This document shows positions 9,452 to 18,076 of a DNA stretch of 64,000 nucleotides, piece after piece. Below the pieces are notes generated by a model, which was given only the letters and a program-made list of their open reading frames with translations, was not told the DNA's origin and did no database searches. The translations under genes were made by a program, and so were the position numbers. The stretch covers positions 67,875 through 131,874 of the forward strand of contig NZ_JAKZLB010000003.1 in NCBI RefSeq assembly GCF_022808865.1, in the 5' to 3' direction. The stretch is from Geothrix oryzisoli. GTDB lineage: Bacteria > Acidobacteriota > Holophagae > Holophagales > Holophagaceae. Positions within the stretch are counted from its first letter, which is position 1, and every line of letters begins with the position of its first letter.

Positions 9452-10756
9452 TCAGACTTCCTGGTCGGGTAGTGGCTCCGGATCCGTGCCGAAGACGCCC
9501 TCCCAGCGCGCGACGACCACGCTGGCCAGTCCGTTGCCGATGACGTTCACGGTGGTGCGGGCCATGTCCATGATTTCGTCCACGGCCAGCAGCATGGCGA
9601 TGCCCGCTTCGCCCGGCAGGCCGAAGCTGCCGCAGGTGCCGGCGATGATGACCAGGGTCGCCCGGGGCACGCCCGCCACGCCCTTGCTGGTGAGCATGAA
9701 GGTGAAGACCATCAGCAGCTGCTGGCCCAGGCTCATGTGGATGCCCGCCGCCTGGGCGATGGTGAGGCTGGCCAGCACCAGGTAGAGCGTGGAGCCGTCG
9801 AGGTTGAAGCTGTAGCCCGTGGGGATGACGAAGCTGGCCACCTGGCGGGGGACGCCGAAGCGGACCACCTCCTCCAGCAGTTTGGGCAGGGCGGCTTCGC
9901 TGCTGGCGGTGCTGAAGGCCGTGAGCGCCGGATCCTTGATGGCCTTCACGAAGCCCAGCACCCGGATGCCCGCCAGCCAGGCCACGGGCACGAAGACCAG
10001 GAGGAACAGCAGGGTGAGGGCCAGGTAGAGGCTTCCGACCAGCAGGCTGTACTGCTTGAGGAGGTGGAACACGGCGGGCCAGCCCTTGATGACCGCGCCG
10101 TTCACCGTGTGCCCCGCGGCCATGTGGCTCACGTTGTAGGCCATGGCGCCGAAGACGCCCAGGGGCGTGAGCTTCATGACGAAGTCGGTGTACTTGAACA
10201 TGGTCTGGGCCACGCCGTCGAAGAAGGCCAGCACGGGCTTGCCACGCTCCCCGACCTTCGTGAGGGCGATGCCGAAGATCGTCGCGAAGATCACCACGGG
10301 CAGGATGTCGCCTTCCGCCGCGTGCTGGACGAGGTTCGAGGGGAACATGTGGAGCGCGATCTCCCAGCCCGTCTTCGCCTTGGCGGCGGCCACCCCGGCG
10401 TGGGCGCTCATGTCCATGGGCAGGTGCGCGCCGGGCTGGACCCAGTTGGCCACGGCCAGGCCGATGAAGAGGGCCAGGGTGGTGACCACCTCGAAGTAGA
10501 TGAGCGCTTTGGCCCCCATGCGGCCCACGGCCCGGATGTCGCCGGTCTGGGCGATGCCCACGATGATGGTGGACAGCAGCAGGGGGACGATGAGGCCCTT
10601 GATGAGGCTGATGAAGGCCTTGGACAGGAAGCGGAAGGTGTCGTAGGCCCAAGGGTACTGATCCTGGGGCAGGAAACCGCCGAGCCCCACGCCCAGGGCC
10701 AGGCCCATGAAGATCCAGAAGGTACTGGATTGGTACCAAGGTCGCTTGACGGTCAC
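9452..10756 (-). CDS. dicarboxylate/amino acid:cation symporter (DAACS family)
   Basis: A 434-residue inner-membrane carrier of the GltP/DctA family, predicted to import C4-dicarboxylates or glutamate/aspartate with H+ or Na+. The serine-rich motif is AFSTASSEAALPKLLEE, followed by the NxD motif in PTGYSFNLDGSTLY, then TSKGVAGVPRAT and the C-terminal DEIMDMARTTVNVIGN helix. About eight membrane helices plus two re-entrant loops are expected. The start is GTG at 10756 with GAGG five bases upstream. Substrate cannot be fixed from sequence alone. Divergent from the desaturase gene. Confidence 0.93.
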   Translation of the reverse strand: MTVKRPWYQSSTFWIFMGLALGVGLGGFLPQDQYPWAYDTFRFLSKAFISLIKGLIVPLLLSTIIVGIAQTGDIRAVGRMGAKALIYFEVVTTLALFIGLAVANWVQPGAHLPMDMSAHAGVAAAKAKTGWEIALHMFPSNLVQHAAEGDILPVVIFATIFGIALTKVGERGKPVLAFFDGVAQTMFKYTDFVMKLTPLGVFGAMAYNVSHMAAGHTVNGAVIKGWPAVFHLLKQYSLLVGSLYLALTLLFLLVFVPVAWLAGIRVLGFVKAIKDPALTAFSTASSEAALPKLLEEVVRFGVPRQVASFVIPTGYSFNLDGSTLYLVLASLTIAQAAGIHMSLGQQLLMVFTFMLTSKGVAGVPRATLVIIAGTCGSFGLPGEAGIAMLLAVDEIMDMARTTVNVIGNGLASVVVARWEGVFGTDPEPLPDQEV

Positions 10757-10848
10757 AGAAACCTCACGCCAGGGGAAAGGGCAAGTTTGGCATGGGACGC
10801 CGGTTGCATGCGTCCGGTAGAATTAATCTCTGTTTTGGAGTCAATGGC

Positions 10849-12000
10849 ATGGTCCATGGCAAGCGCTGGAATCTTCTCAATACGCTCTTCCTCACGGGGA
10901 CCCTGGCCCTCGCGCTGGTGCTGGTGCCCTGGCGCCTGGCCACCTCGGGCCTGGGCTGGAGCGAGGCGCTGGTCTTCCTCGCCATGATCTTCGCCGTGGG
11001 CACCGCCATCAGCGGCGGCTACCACCGGCTCTTCAGCCACCGGGCCTACAAGGCCTCCTGGCTGGTGCGCTTCCTCTTCCTCTGCTTCGGCGCCGCCGCC
11101 TTCGAGAACTCGGCCCTCAAGTGGTCGAGCGACCACCGGGTGCATCACCAGCACGTGGACACCGAGAAGGATCCCTACCAGATCGGCAAGGGCTTCTGGT
11201 ACGCCCACTGGACCTGGGTGATGGAGGCCAAGGGCCTGCCCCTGGCCGGCGTGGCGGACCTGGAGAAGGACCCCCTGGTGCGCTGGCAGCACCGGCACCA
11301 CTTCCTCATCGGGGCCGTAGTGGCCACCATCCCCCTGTGGATCGGCCTCGCCACCGGCAACATCCTGGGCCACCTCGTCTTTGGCGTGGTGCTGCGCATC
11401 GTGATGACGCACCACACCACCTTCTTCATCAACAGCGCCGCCCACATGTTCGGCAGCCGCCCCTATACGGACGCCAACACGGCCCGAGACAACTGGATCC
11501 TGGCGCCCCTCACCTACGGCGAGGGCTACCACAACTTCCACCACCTCTGGCAGTGGGACTACCGCAACGGCGCCCTCTGGTACCAGTGGGACACCACCAA
11601 GTGGCTGCTGAACGTCCTGGGCTGGATGGGCCTCGTGGGGCAGTTCCGCCGCGTGTCCGCCGCGGCCATGACCCGGGCCCGCCTCCACATGGAGGAGAAG
11701 CGGCTCCGCGAGCGGCTGGCCCTGGCCAGCCCCGGCGTGGCCACGCCCATGCATGACCGGCTCGCGGCGGCCCGCCTGAAGCTGGATGCCGCCCTGGCGT
11801 CCCTCCATGACCGGCACGAAGCCTGGCAGGCCAGGAAGGCCGAGTGGCGGGCCAAGGGCCTGGCCAAGGCCGAGACCTGGCGCGAGGCCAAGGCGGAGTG
11901 GAAGGCTTCCGCAGCCTTGCACCGCGCGGAACTCCAGACCGCCTGGGCGGAGTGGAAAGCCGCCCGGTTGGAGATCCGATCGGCCCTGGTTTACGCCTAG
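10849..12000 (+). CDS. membrane fatty-acid (acyl-CoA type) desaturase with charged C-terminal extension
   Basis: 383 residues. The three histidine boxes of delta-9-type desaturases are present: HRLFSH, HRVHHQH and HNFHH, with four hydrophobic segments between and before them. Predicted to place a cis double bond in saturated acyl chains using a di-iron centre. After about residue 270 comes an unusual 110-residue Ala/Arg/Glu/Trp-rich helix with repeated AEWKA/REAKAEW units, predicted to be coiled coil. The ATG at 10849 was chosen because GGAG lies eight bases upstream; a longer frame from 10792 lacks a site. Confidence 0.92.
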   Translation: MVHGKRWNLLNTLFLTGTLALALVLVPWRLATSGLGWSEALVFLAMIFAVGTAISGGYHRLFSHRAYKASWLVRFLFLCFGAAAFENSALKWSSDHRVHHQHVDTEKDPYQIGKGFWYAHWTWVMEAKGLPLAGVADLEKDPLVRWQHRHHFLIGAVVATIPLWIGLATGNILGHLVFGVVLRIVMTHHTTFFINSAAHMFGSRPYTDANTARDNWILAPLTYGEGYHNFHHLWQWDYRNGALWYQWDTTKWLLNVLGWMGLVGQFRRVSAAAMTRARLHMEEKRLRERLALASPGVATPMHDRLAAARLKLDAALASLHDRHEAWQARKAEWRAKGLAKAETWREAKAEWKASAALHRAELQTAWAEWKAARLEIRSALVYA

Positions 12001-12003
12001 GCG

Positions 12004-14217
12004 TCACGGCAGGTTCGCGAGCGACTTCTGCAATTCCTCGCGGGAGTAAGGTTTGCCGAGCATGGCGGTGTGCCCCAGCCGCCTGAAGCCGTCCCGCACC
12101 TCGTCATCGGCATAGCCCGAGGTGATGACCGCGGGAAGGGTTGCGTGGAGCCGCCGGATGCGACGCAGCGTCTCCAGGCCACTCATCCCCGGCATGTTCT
12201 GGTCGAGCAGCACGACATCCCAGGCGGCACCGGGTCCGGCGAGGCCGATGGCGCGGTACCCCTCGGCCACCATGGTCACCCGATGTCCCAGGTTCTCCAG
12301 GAGGGACATCGAAGCCTCGCCCACGATGGGATCATCCTCCACCAGGAGGATCTTCAACCCCGGGCCGCTCGGGCTGGGGGCGACCGCCTCCTCCACGGCA
12401 GGAAGGGTCGGATCCTCCGGTGTGATGGGGAGCCGGATCTGGACCCGGGTTCCGGCGCCGGGCGCGCTATGCATCGCCAGGGTGCCCTTGTGGGCCTGCA
12501 CGGTGCCGTACACCATGGACAGCCCCAGGCCCGTACCCTTGCCCATGGGCTTGGTGGTGTAGAACGGCTCCACCGCGCGCTTCAAGACCTCCGGAGGCAT
12601 GCCCTGACCCGTGTCTTCGACGATCAGTTCCAGCTCCCGATCGCCCAGGAGCGCGGTGCGGATGATGAGCTTCCCACCGTCCGGCATGGCGTCCACCGCA
12701 TTCACGCAGAGGTTCATCAGGGCCGTGCCCAGAGCCGTGCTGGAACCCATGAACAGGGGCAGCTTGGGATCCAGGTCCGTCTTCAGCTGGATCCGCTGCA
12801 GGGTGGTGTTGGAGAGCAGCTCGACCTCATTGGACACGAGGGCGTTGAGGTCCACCAGCTCCGCGTCCTCCACCTCCTTGCGGGCATAGGCCATCAGGCC
12901 CTTGATCAGGCTCCTTCCGCGATGGGCCGCCTTCAGGATCAGCTCCGCCTGCTTCTGGCAGGGATCCCCTTTGGACTGGATGAGGCTCGCCGTCGACATC
13001 ACCGCCGCCAGGACGTTGTTCATGTCGTGGGCGATCCCCCCCGCCAGGCGGCCGACGGCCTCCAGGCGCTGGAGGTGCTGGAGCTGACCCTCGAGTGCGG
13101 CCTGGGCTTCCTCGGCCTTCTTCCGTTCCGTCACGTCCAGGAGGTTCCCGATGATGCCCGGGCGACCGTTGAAGCAGATGGTGCCGCCGAGGATCTCGAT
13201 GTGGATGATCCCGCCATCCTTCCTCACCGCGCGGGTTTCAAACCGGCTGGACATGGTCCCCTGGATCCTGCGACGGATGTTTTCCGTGACGAGAGCCTGG
13301 TCGTCGGGGTGGATGACCATCAGGGGCGACTTCCCGAGCAGCTCCTCGGCCGAGTAGCCCAGGAGTTCCGCCAGGGTGGGGTTGACATAGGTGAGCACCC
13401 CTTCCTGGATGATGTAGGTGCCCGCGAGGGCCGATTCGCTCAGGGCCCGGAACCGGGCCTCACTTTCCCTCAGGGCGTCCTGGGTGCGCTTCCGCTCGGT
13501 GATGTCATGGATGAGCGAGTACATGAGCACCTGCTCCCCCATCCGGATGGGGGCGGAGTGCACCTCCACGTCCCGCAGGGAGCCGTCGGCCCCGCGATGG
13601 CGGAACTCGAACAGCCGCTTCACGCCGGTCCTCGACAGTTCCATCTGCTGGCGGATCTCGGCCTCCGACAGCGCATTGATCTCCCAGATCCTCATGCGCA
13701 GAAGCTGGTCCCGGCTCCAGCCATAGAAGGCGGCCGCCGCGGGGTTGGCGTCGACGATCCGTCCGGTTTCCGGGGCGATGAGCAGCTTGACGCTCGGGCT
13801 CTCCTCGAACAGGCTCCGGTAGCGCGCCTCGCTCTCGAGCTGGGCCAGCTGGGCCTCCCGCAGCCCCGTGATGTCCCGTCCGAACACCGAAAGGGCCAGG
13901 GGCCTGGTATCCCGGTCGATCCGGTGGATCACCAGGTTGAGGATGGGGGTGCCGGCATAGGTGGCGTACTCGGTCTCGAAGCGCCCCTTTTCAAGGGCCT
14001 CCTGGAAATATCCCCGCCACTGGTTGATGTACCCCGGGTCCGAGAACAGATCCTCGGGGCGATCCCCCAGCTTGATCGGATGGTGCCGCCGATCCCGGAA
14101 GTAGTCGGAAAAGGATCGGTTGAAGGAAAGGACCCCAAAGGTCACGGGATCGACCGACCAGATGAAATCCTCGGTGCTGTCGAGGATCATGTTCACCATT
14201 TCCTTCGATTCGTACAT
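12004..14217 (-). CDS. soluble hybrid sensor histidine kinase (PAS-PAS-PAS-HisKA-HATPase-REC)
   Basis: 737 residues, no signal peptide or membrane helix, so a cytoplasmic sensor. Three PAS domains (about residues 8-110, 125-245, 250-365) precede a short coiled coil and the phosphoacceptor motif RLAGGIAHDMNNVL. The ATPase has N box LMNLCVNAVDAMPDGG, VEDTGQGMPPE and GKGTGLGLSMVYG. The C-terminal receiver domain (ILLVEDDPIVGEA, VVLLDQNMPGMSGLE) has its acceptor Asp. The ATG at 14217 has AGGAG eight bases upstream. No DNA-binding response regulator lies nearby, so the output partner is unknown. Confidence 0.94.
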   Translation of the reverse strand: MYESKEMVNMILDSTEDFIWSVDPVTFGVLSFNRSFSDYFRDRRHHPIKLGDRPEDLFSDPGYINQWRGYFQEALEKGRFETEYATYAGTPILNLVIHRIDRDTRPLALSVFGRDITGLREAQLAQLESEARYRSLFEESPSVKLLIAPETGRIVDANPAAAAFYGWSRDQLLRMRIWEINALSEAEIRQQMELSRTGVKRLFEFRHRGADGSLRDVEVHSAPIRMGEQVLMYSLIHDITERKRTQDALRESEARFRALSESALAGTYIIQEGVLTYVNPTLAELLGYSAEELLGKSPLMVIHPDDQALVTENIRRRIQGTMSSRFETRAVRKDGGIIHIEILGGTICFNGRPGIIGNLLDVTERKKAEEAQAALEGQLQHLQRLEAVGRLAGGIAHDMNNVLAAVMSTASLIQSKGDPCQKQAELILKAAHRGRSLIKGLMAYARKEVEDAELVDLNALVSNEVELLSNTTLQRIQLKTDLDPKLPLFMGSSTALGTALMNLCVNAVDAMPDGGKLIIRTALLGDRELELIVEDTGQGMPPEVLKRAVEPFYTTKPMGKGTGLGLSMVYGTVQAHKGTLAMHSAPGAGTRVQIRLPITPEDPTLPAVEEAVAPSPSGPGLKILLVEDDPIVGEASMSLLENLGHRVTMVAEGYRAIGLAGPGAAWDVVLLDQNMPGMSGLETLRRIRRLHATLPAVITSGYADDEVRDGFRRLGHTAMLGKPYSREELQKSLANLP

Positions 14218-14466
14218 GGCCGGCGCTCCTGGATTGCGGCTGGGAAGGCGGGCGTTTCACGGCACGCAAAACCATACCTGGAGATCGGATTCCTGGGTAA
14301 TTTCCTTTAATCGGGAACTCCCGGCCAGATTTTCATCTACGGCAGGCGGAACGGGATCGCCGAAGGCGTGGATGTCCGGCGCGGGGCCGGTCTGGGCGGC
14401 CCAGCTAGCCTCCCCCCAAGCGCCAGCTCGTGTGGGATCATGGGCTCCTGTTCTTTGGAGCACTGC

Positions 14467-15870
14467 ATGGCTTCCTTCGACCTCATCGTCATCGGCTCCG
14501 GCCCCGGCGGGTACATCGCCGCCATCCGCGGCGCCCAGCTGGGCCTGGCCACGGCCCTCGTGGAGAAGGATGCGGGCCTGGGGGGCACCTGCCTCCACCG
14601 CGGCTGCATCCCGGCCAAGACCTGGCTGGAGAGCGCCCACCGCTTCGAGCAGATGCAGGTGGCCGACGACTACGGCATCGACGGCGTGGACGCCAAGAGC
14701 CTGAAGGCCAACCTCGCCACCATCGTCAAGCGCAAGGGCCGCATCGTCCTGAAGAACGCCAAGGGCATCGAGTTCCTCATGAAGAAGAACAAGGTGACCG
14801 TGCTCAAGGGCTTCGGCAAACTGCTGGGCGGCGGGCGCGTGGATGTGGCGGGCGAAGTGCATGAGGCCAAGCGCATCATCCTGGCCACGGGATCGGCCCC
14901 CAAGCCCATCCCCGGCCTGGAGACCGATGGCGTCCGGGTGCTCAACAGCGACCACATCCTGGACCTCACCGAGCTGCCGAGCCACCTGGTGATCCTGGGC
15001 GCCGGCGCCATCGGCGTGGAGTTCGCCTCCGTGTTCAGCCGCCTGGGCTCCAAAGTCACCCTGGTGGAGTTCATGGACACGATCCTGCCCCTGGAGGACG
15101 AGGAGATCGGCCTCGAGCTGGCCAAGATCTTCAAGAAGACCTACAAGATGGACGTGCGCACCAAGACCAAGATCACCCGCATCGAGAAGCGGGCCGACGG
15201 CGTGGTGTGCTTCCTCGAAGGTGAGACCCCCGGCGAGGTGGTGGGCAGCCACCTGCTGGTGGCCGTGGGCCGCGCGCCCATGGTGGAGGGCATCGGCCTG
15301 GAGGCCACCAAGGCCCAGGTGGACCGCGGCTGCGTGGTCATCGACAAGTTCATGCAGACCGGCGAGCCCGGCCTCTACGCCATCGGCGACATCGTGCGCA
15401 CCCCCTGGCTGGCCCACGTGGCCAGCGACGAGGGCATCGTGGCCGCCGAGCACGCCGCCCAGAGCCTCGGCAAGGATGTGCATCCCCACCCCGTGCGCTA
15501 CGACCGTTTCCCCGCCTGCACCTACTGCGATCCCGAGGTGGGCACCATCGGCCTCAACGAGAAGGCCGCCCGGGCCAAGGGCTACGACGTGCAGGTGGGC
15601 ACCTTCCCCTTCGCGCCCATGGCCAAGGCCAACATCGTGGGCGAGCCCCACGGCTTCATCAAGATCGTGGCCGACAAGAAGTACGGCGAGATCCTCGGCA
15701 TCCACATCCTCGGCCCCAAGGCCACCGAGCTCGTGGCCTCCAGCGTGGCCCTCATGGGCGGCGAGTTCACCGTGGACGAGCTGATCAACACGATGTACCC
15801 GCACCCCAGCCTGAACGAAGTGTTCCCCGAGGCGGCGCGGGCGGTATACGGGCGGGCATTGAATATGTAG
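14467..15870 (+). CDS. lpdA: dihydrolipoyl dehydrogenase
   Basis: FAD flavoprotein, E3 component of 2-oxoacid dehydrogenase complexes or the glycine cleavage system; reoxidises dihydrolipoamide with NAD+. 467 residues. FAD motif GSGPGGYIAAIRGAQLG is at the N-terminus and the redox disulfide is GGTCLHRGCIPAK (Cys42/Cys47). The NAD-binding GAGAIGVEFASVFSRLG and the C-terminal HPHPSLNEVFPE with the His-Glu pair are present. The ATG at 14467 has GGAG six bases upstream. No E1/E2 gene is adjacent. A strong terminator follows. Confidence 0.97.
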   Translation: MASFDLIVIGSGPGGYIAAIRGAQLGLATALVEKDAGLGGTCLHRGCIPAKTWLESAHRFEQMQVADDYGIDGVDAKSLKANLATIVKRKGRIVLKNAKGIEFLMKKNKVTVLKGFGKLLGGGRVDVAGEVHEAKRIILATGSAPKPIPGLETDGVRVLNSDHILDLTELPSHLVILGAGAIGVEFASVFSRLGSKVTLVEFMDTILPLEDEEIGLELAKIFKKTYKMDVRTKTKITRIEKRADGVVCFLEGETPGEVVGSHLLVAVGRAPMVEGIGLEATKAQVDRGCVVIDKFMQTGEPGLYAIGDIVRTPWLAHVASDEGIVAAEHAAQSLGKDVHPHPVRYDRFPACTYCDPEVGTIGLNEKAARAKGYDVQVGTFPFAPMAKANIVGEPHGFIKIVADKKYGEILGIHILGPKATELVASSVALMGGEFTVDELINTMYPHPSLNEVFPEAARAVYGRALNM

Positions 15871-15904
15871 GTTGGGGATCATCGCGCCCGGTTAGGGCGC
15901 GGAG

Positions 15905-15940
15905 ATGCCAAAAACCGCCCGGCTGGGCGGTTTTTGGCAT
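15905..15940. terminator. bidirectional terminator after lpdA
   Basis: A perfect 16-bp stem (arms 15905-15920 and 15925-15940, loop GGCT) contains an A5/T5 tract near its base on both strands. It ends lpdA and marks the boundary with the lower-GC cassette region. Confidence 0.85.
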
Positions 15941-15956
15941 GGGGTGAAATTTTGAG

Positions 15957-16050
15957 TGTTGACGAATGGGACTAACCGACTCCGCCTGCACCGACGCTGT
16001 GGGCGGAGCCGAGGAAGCTGGAAATCTCGAGAAAGCGAAAGGCTAGGCCG
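15957..16050 (-). other. attC-like recombination site of the TIG-lipoprotein cassette
   Basis: On the minus strand the site reads GGCCTAGCCTTTCGCT at its 5' side, aligned with the ACCTAACCTCTCGCT of the better site at 16851-16974. A CGGCTCCGCC/GGCGGAGTCG stem follows, then CATTCGTC. It shares the blocks ACGAATG, CTA and GCCTGCACCGA with the other site. The outer core is degenerate (GTCAACA rather than GTTRRRY), so the exact cut point is uncertain. Confidence 0.5.
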
Positions 16051-16101
16051 ACGGCACCCGACGGCGAATGCTGTCCATTTATATCAAATAATCACCCAAT
16101 T

Positions 16102-16818
16102 TTAGGGTTTGTTAATTGTGAAAGACTGGGATGAAGTCCACCAGACGTCTGGAGTGGATACAAAGACGCCAACAACTTCAGATGTCATCAGTGCACTCGC
16201 GGGGACCTGGGCCTGTAGTTCAGTTGCACTGACATAAGTGGTCTTGAGCGGATAGGCGGGAGGCGAGAAGCTCGAGTTCCACATGACAACAGAATCCGGG
16301 GAAAACCCGGTACCGGTGGCGATCAATGTAAAACCTGCTGACCCAGCGGTAGCGCTTGCAGGTGTGATGCTGTTTAAATTGGGGAGAAAAGCCACAACGG
16401 TAATTTTTTTGCTCAAGACATTCGATACATTTCCTGTGGTTGTTTCCAATTGAATTTCATTGGTAAAAACACCGACGGAAGCATTGTTTACCTGAAGTCT
16501 GCACACAATGGTATTGACGTCAGGGCCATAAATGGTCCCGAAGGAAGAACCGATATACCCGTTGCCGCTGAGCAGCCTCATCCCTTTGATGGGTCCTACT
16601 GAAGGGCTTACATCAACAGAAACATCGGCCAGGGCTTGTCCGGTTTGGGTAAATAAGCTCGGTGAAATGGTGAGGTTCGAGATCGTAAAGCTAGGTTGTT
16701 TGGGAACGCTCACCCCATTGCTACCACTGGCATTGCCACCACCGGCATTGCCGCCGCCGCAGGCCATGGCAAGGGCAATGATCATTACGGCCGAAAAGGC
16801 TCGAATGTCTCTAAACAT
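16102..16818 (-). CDS. TIG/IPT-domain lipoprotein in a cassette
   Basis: 238 residues with a lipoprotein signal (MFRDIRAFSAVMIIALAMACGGG), a Gly/Asn/Ser linker, a first beta domain and a C-terminal IPT/TIG-like domain (NSITPASATAGSAGFTLIATGTGFSPDSVV). Predicted surface or periplasmic lipoprotein; binding target unknown. The ATG at 16818 has GGAG upstream. Base composition is clearly lower in GC than the surroundings. It lies between two attC-like sites and in the same orientation as the RelA/SpoT gene, as cassette genes do. Confidence 0.8.
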   Translation of the reverse strand: MFRDIRAFSAVMIIALAMACGGGNAGGGNASGSNGVSVPKQPSFTISNLTISPSLFTQTGQALADVSVDVSPSVGPIKGMRLLSGNGYIGSSFGTIYGPDVNTIVCRLQVNNASVGVFTNEIQLETTTGNVSNVLSKKITVVAFLPNLNSITPASATAGSAGFTLIATGTGFSPDSVVMWNSSFSPPAYPLKTTYVSATELQAQVPASALMTSEVVGVFVSTPDVWWTSSQSFTINKP

Positions 16819-16850
16819 GGGAGACTCCAGGAAAGGAATGGCAAGAGCGG

Positions 16851-16974
16851 CCTAAACGAATGAAGCTAGGCGGCCACGCCTGCACCGAGAGGATGAGCGA
16901 AGTCGAGATAGCGAAATGACGAGAGAGAGCGGAAGGCAATGCAGGCGGGGCCCGACTTGAGCGAGAGGTTAGGT
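16851..16974 (-). other. attC-like site of the RelA/SpoT cassette
   Basis: On the minus strand it starts with ACCTAAC (fits RYYYAAC), then CTCTCG and CTCAAGTCGGGCC, closely like the R''-spacer-L'' of known attC sites (for example aadA cassettes, from memory). Arms CCCCGCCTGCA and TGCAGGCGTGG can pair with one mismatch. It ends with GTTTAGG, one base off GTTRRRY. Its first 11 bases (TGTAACCTAAC, 16968-16978) are the exact complement of the cassette start at 18095-18105, the property expected of a mobile cassette. Confidence 0.7.
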
Positions 16975-16987
16975 TACAGGCCTCAAC

Positions 16988-18076
16988 CTATGAAGTCTGA
17001 ATTTCTTCAAATATCTTGATTGCTCTCTCGGCTTCTTGTTCACGGCCTTCCTCAGCACCGATCCGAAAGTGGTTCAAGTATTCGACAAAAGCACTCTTAT
17101 CTTGTCTCGCAGCCATTAGTAAATAGCCGAGGTAAAGAGTGCCAATGCCGGTGGGAAACCTTGTGTATGTCTTTTTAGAAAACCACTTCTTTGCGAACAT
17201 TGCAGCTGAATTCTGATTCTGCTTCGCCATCTGCTCAGCTTCAGACACTGTGCTAATGCCCAAATATAGAAGCCGACTTAGTAGCCGCTCGTAGACGTCA
17301 TTCGTTCCTTCATCTAGCTTGGCTGAAACAATGGCAGCAATCGCTCGGTCCAGTTCTACTAGAGCGGAGCCGCTGCTGTAGAGAGATTTCAAGGCCGGTA
17401 GATCTAGGTCAATGTTCTTTTCATTATCCGCAATTTTCTTACCAACTTCCAACTCGTAGCCCTTAAGTTCCTCACGGAGCGCACAAAATTCATCATCTGC
17501 AATTTCGAGGAGTCCGGCCACTCGGGCAAATCGACGTCGAATGCCTCTGGGAACGCCGCTTGCGGATTTGTATCCAAGGTCATGCTCAATCTCAGCCCAT
17601 GCGTGTTGAAGGATCGATCTAATCTGGATTTCGAATTTTTTGCCAGCGAAGGTTTTATATTCGATTAACTCTCTTCTCGACGAGCTCAGAAGTGCGACAT
17701 AGTGCAAGGACTGGTAACCAAATCTATCCGGATCTATTGAAGTGCGTTTGTCGATCGAGTTGTTTCTGTCAATTTCAAACTCACGTTCAACTACTTCGGC
17801 GACTCTGTCCACATCTGTGGCGAAGTAGGTTGTGACTCTGATTCCGGCTAGGTCTGTAATCTCATTAAGAGATTGGTAAGATTTCTCAGGCTTGCTTACC
17901 TTTCTAGAAAAGCTCTCGATCGATTTGCAACGGCTTGTAGTGGAGTGCACTACAATTCCTTCTCTCACAAGAATTTGCGAGAGAAGATCGGCCATCTTTG
18001 AACTCAATTGCTTATAGGTGCTGTTCTCGGAAGCATATTCAATTACAAGCTCACTACCTTCTTTTGACTCGCTCAT
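16988..18076 (-). CDS. RelA/SpoT-type nucleotide pyrophosphokinase in a gene cassette
   Basis: 362 residues; stand-alone synthetase domain of the RelA_SpoT family (about residues 15-175) and a helical C-terminal half without a recognised motif. Synthetase landmarks are present: RCKSIESFSRK, DLAGIRVTTYF, DRFGYQSLHYV (G-loop Tyr121) and FEIQIRSILQHAWAEIEHDLGYK (Glu149). No HD hydrolase, TGS or ACT domain is seen. It should transfer pyrophosphate from ATP to a nucleotide (ppGpp type) or to tRNA; toxic members of this family act in anti-phage or toxin-antitoxin systems, but no antitoxin gene is adjacent. The ATG at 18076 has AGGAG five bases upstream; a TTG five codons earlier is less likely. GC content is far below the genome level. 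Confidence 0.85.
   Translation of the reverse strand: MSESKEGSELVIEYASENSTYKQLSSKMADLLSQILVREGIVVHSTTSRCKSIESFSRKVSKPEKSYQSLNEITDLAGIRVTTYFATDVDRVAEVVEREFEIDRNNSIDKRTSIDPDRFGYQSLHYVALLSSSRRELIEYKTFAGKKFEIQIRSILQHAWAEIEHDLGYKSASGVPRGIRRRFARVAGLLEIADDEFCALREELKGYELEVGKKIADNEKNIDLDLPALKSLYSSGSALVELDRAIAAIVSAKLDEGTNDVYERLLSRLLYLGISTVSEAEQMAKQNQNSAAMFAKKWFSKKTYTRFPTGIGTLYLGYLLMAARQDKSAFVEYLNHFRIGAEEGREQEAERAIKIFEEIQTS

Noticed and set aside
14257-15882. A 541-codon frame antisense to lpdA
   Set aside because: A shadow of the lpdA codon pattern: His/Gly/Ala/Leu-rich, no domain, and lpdA is certain.
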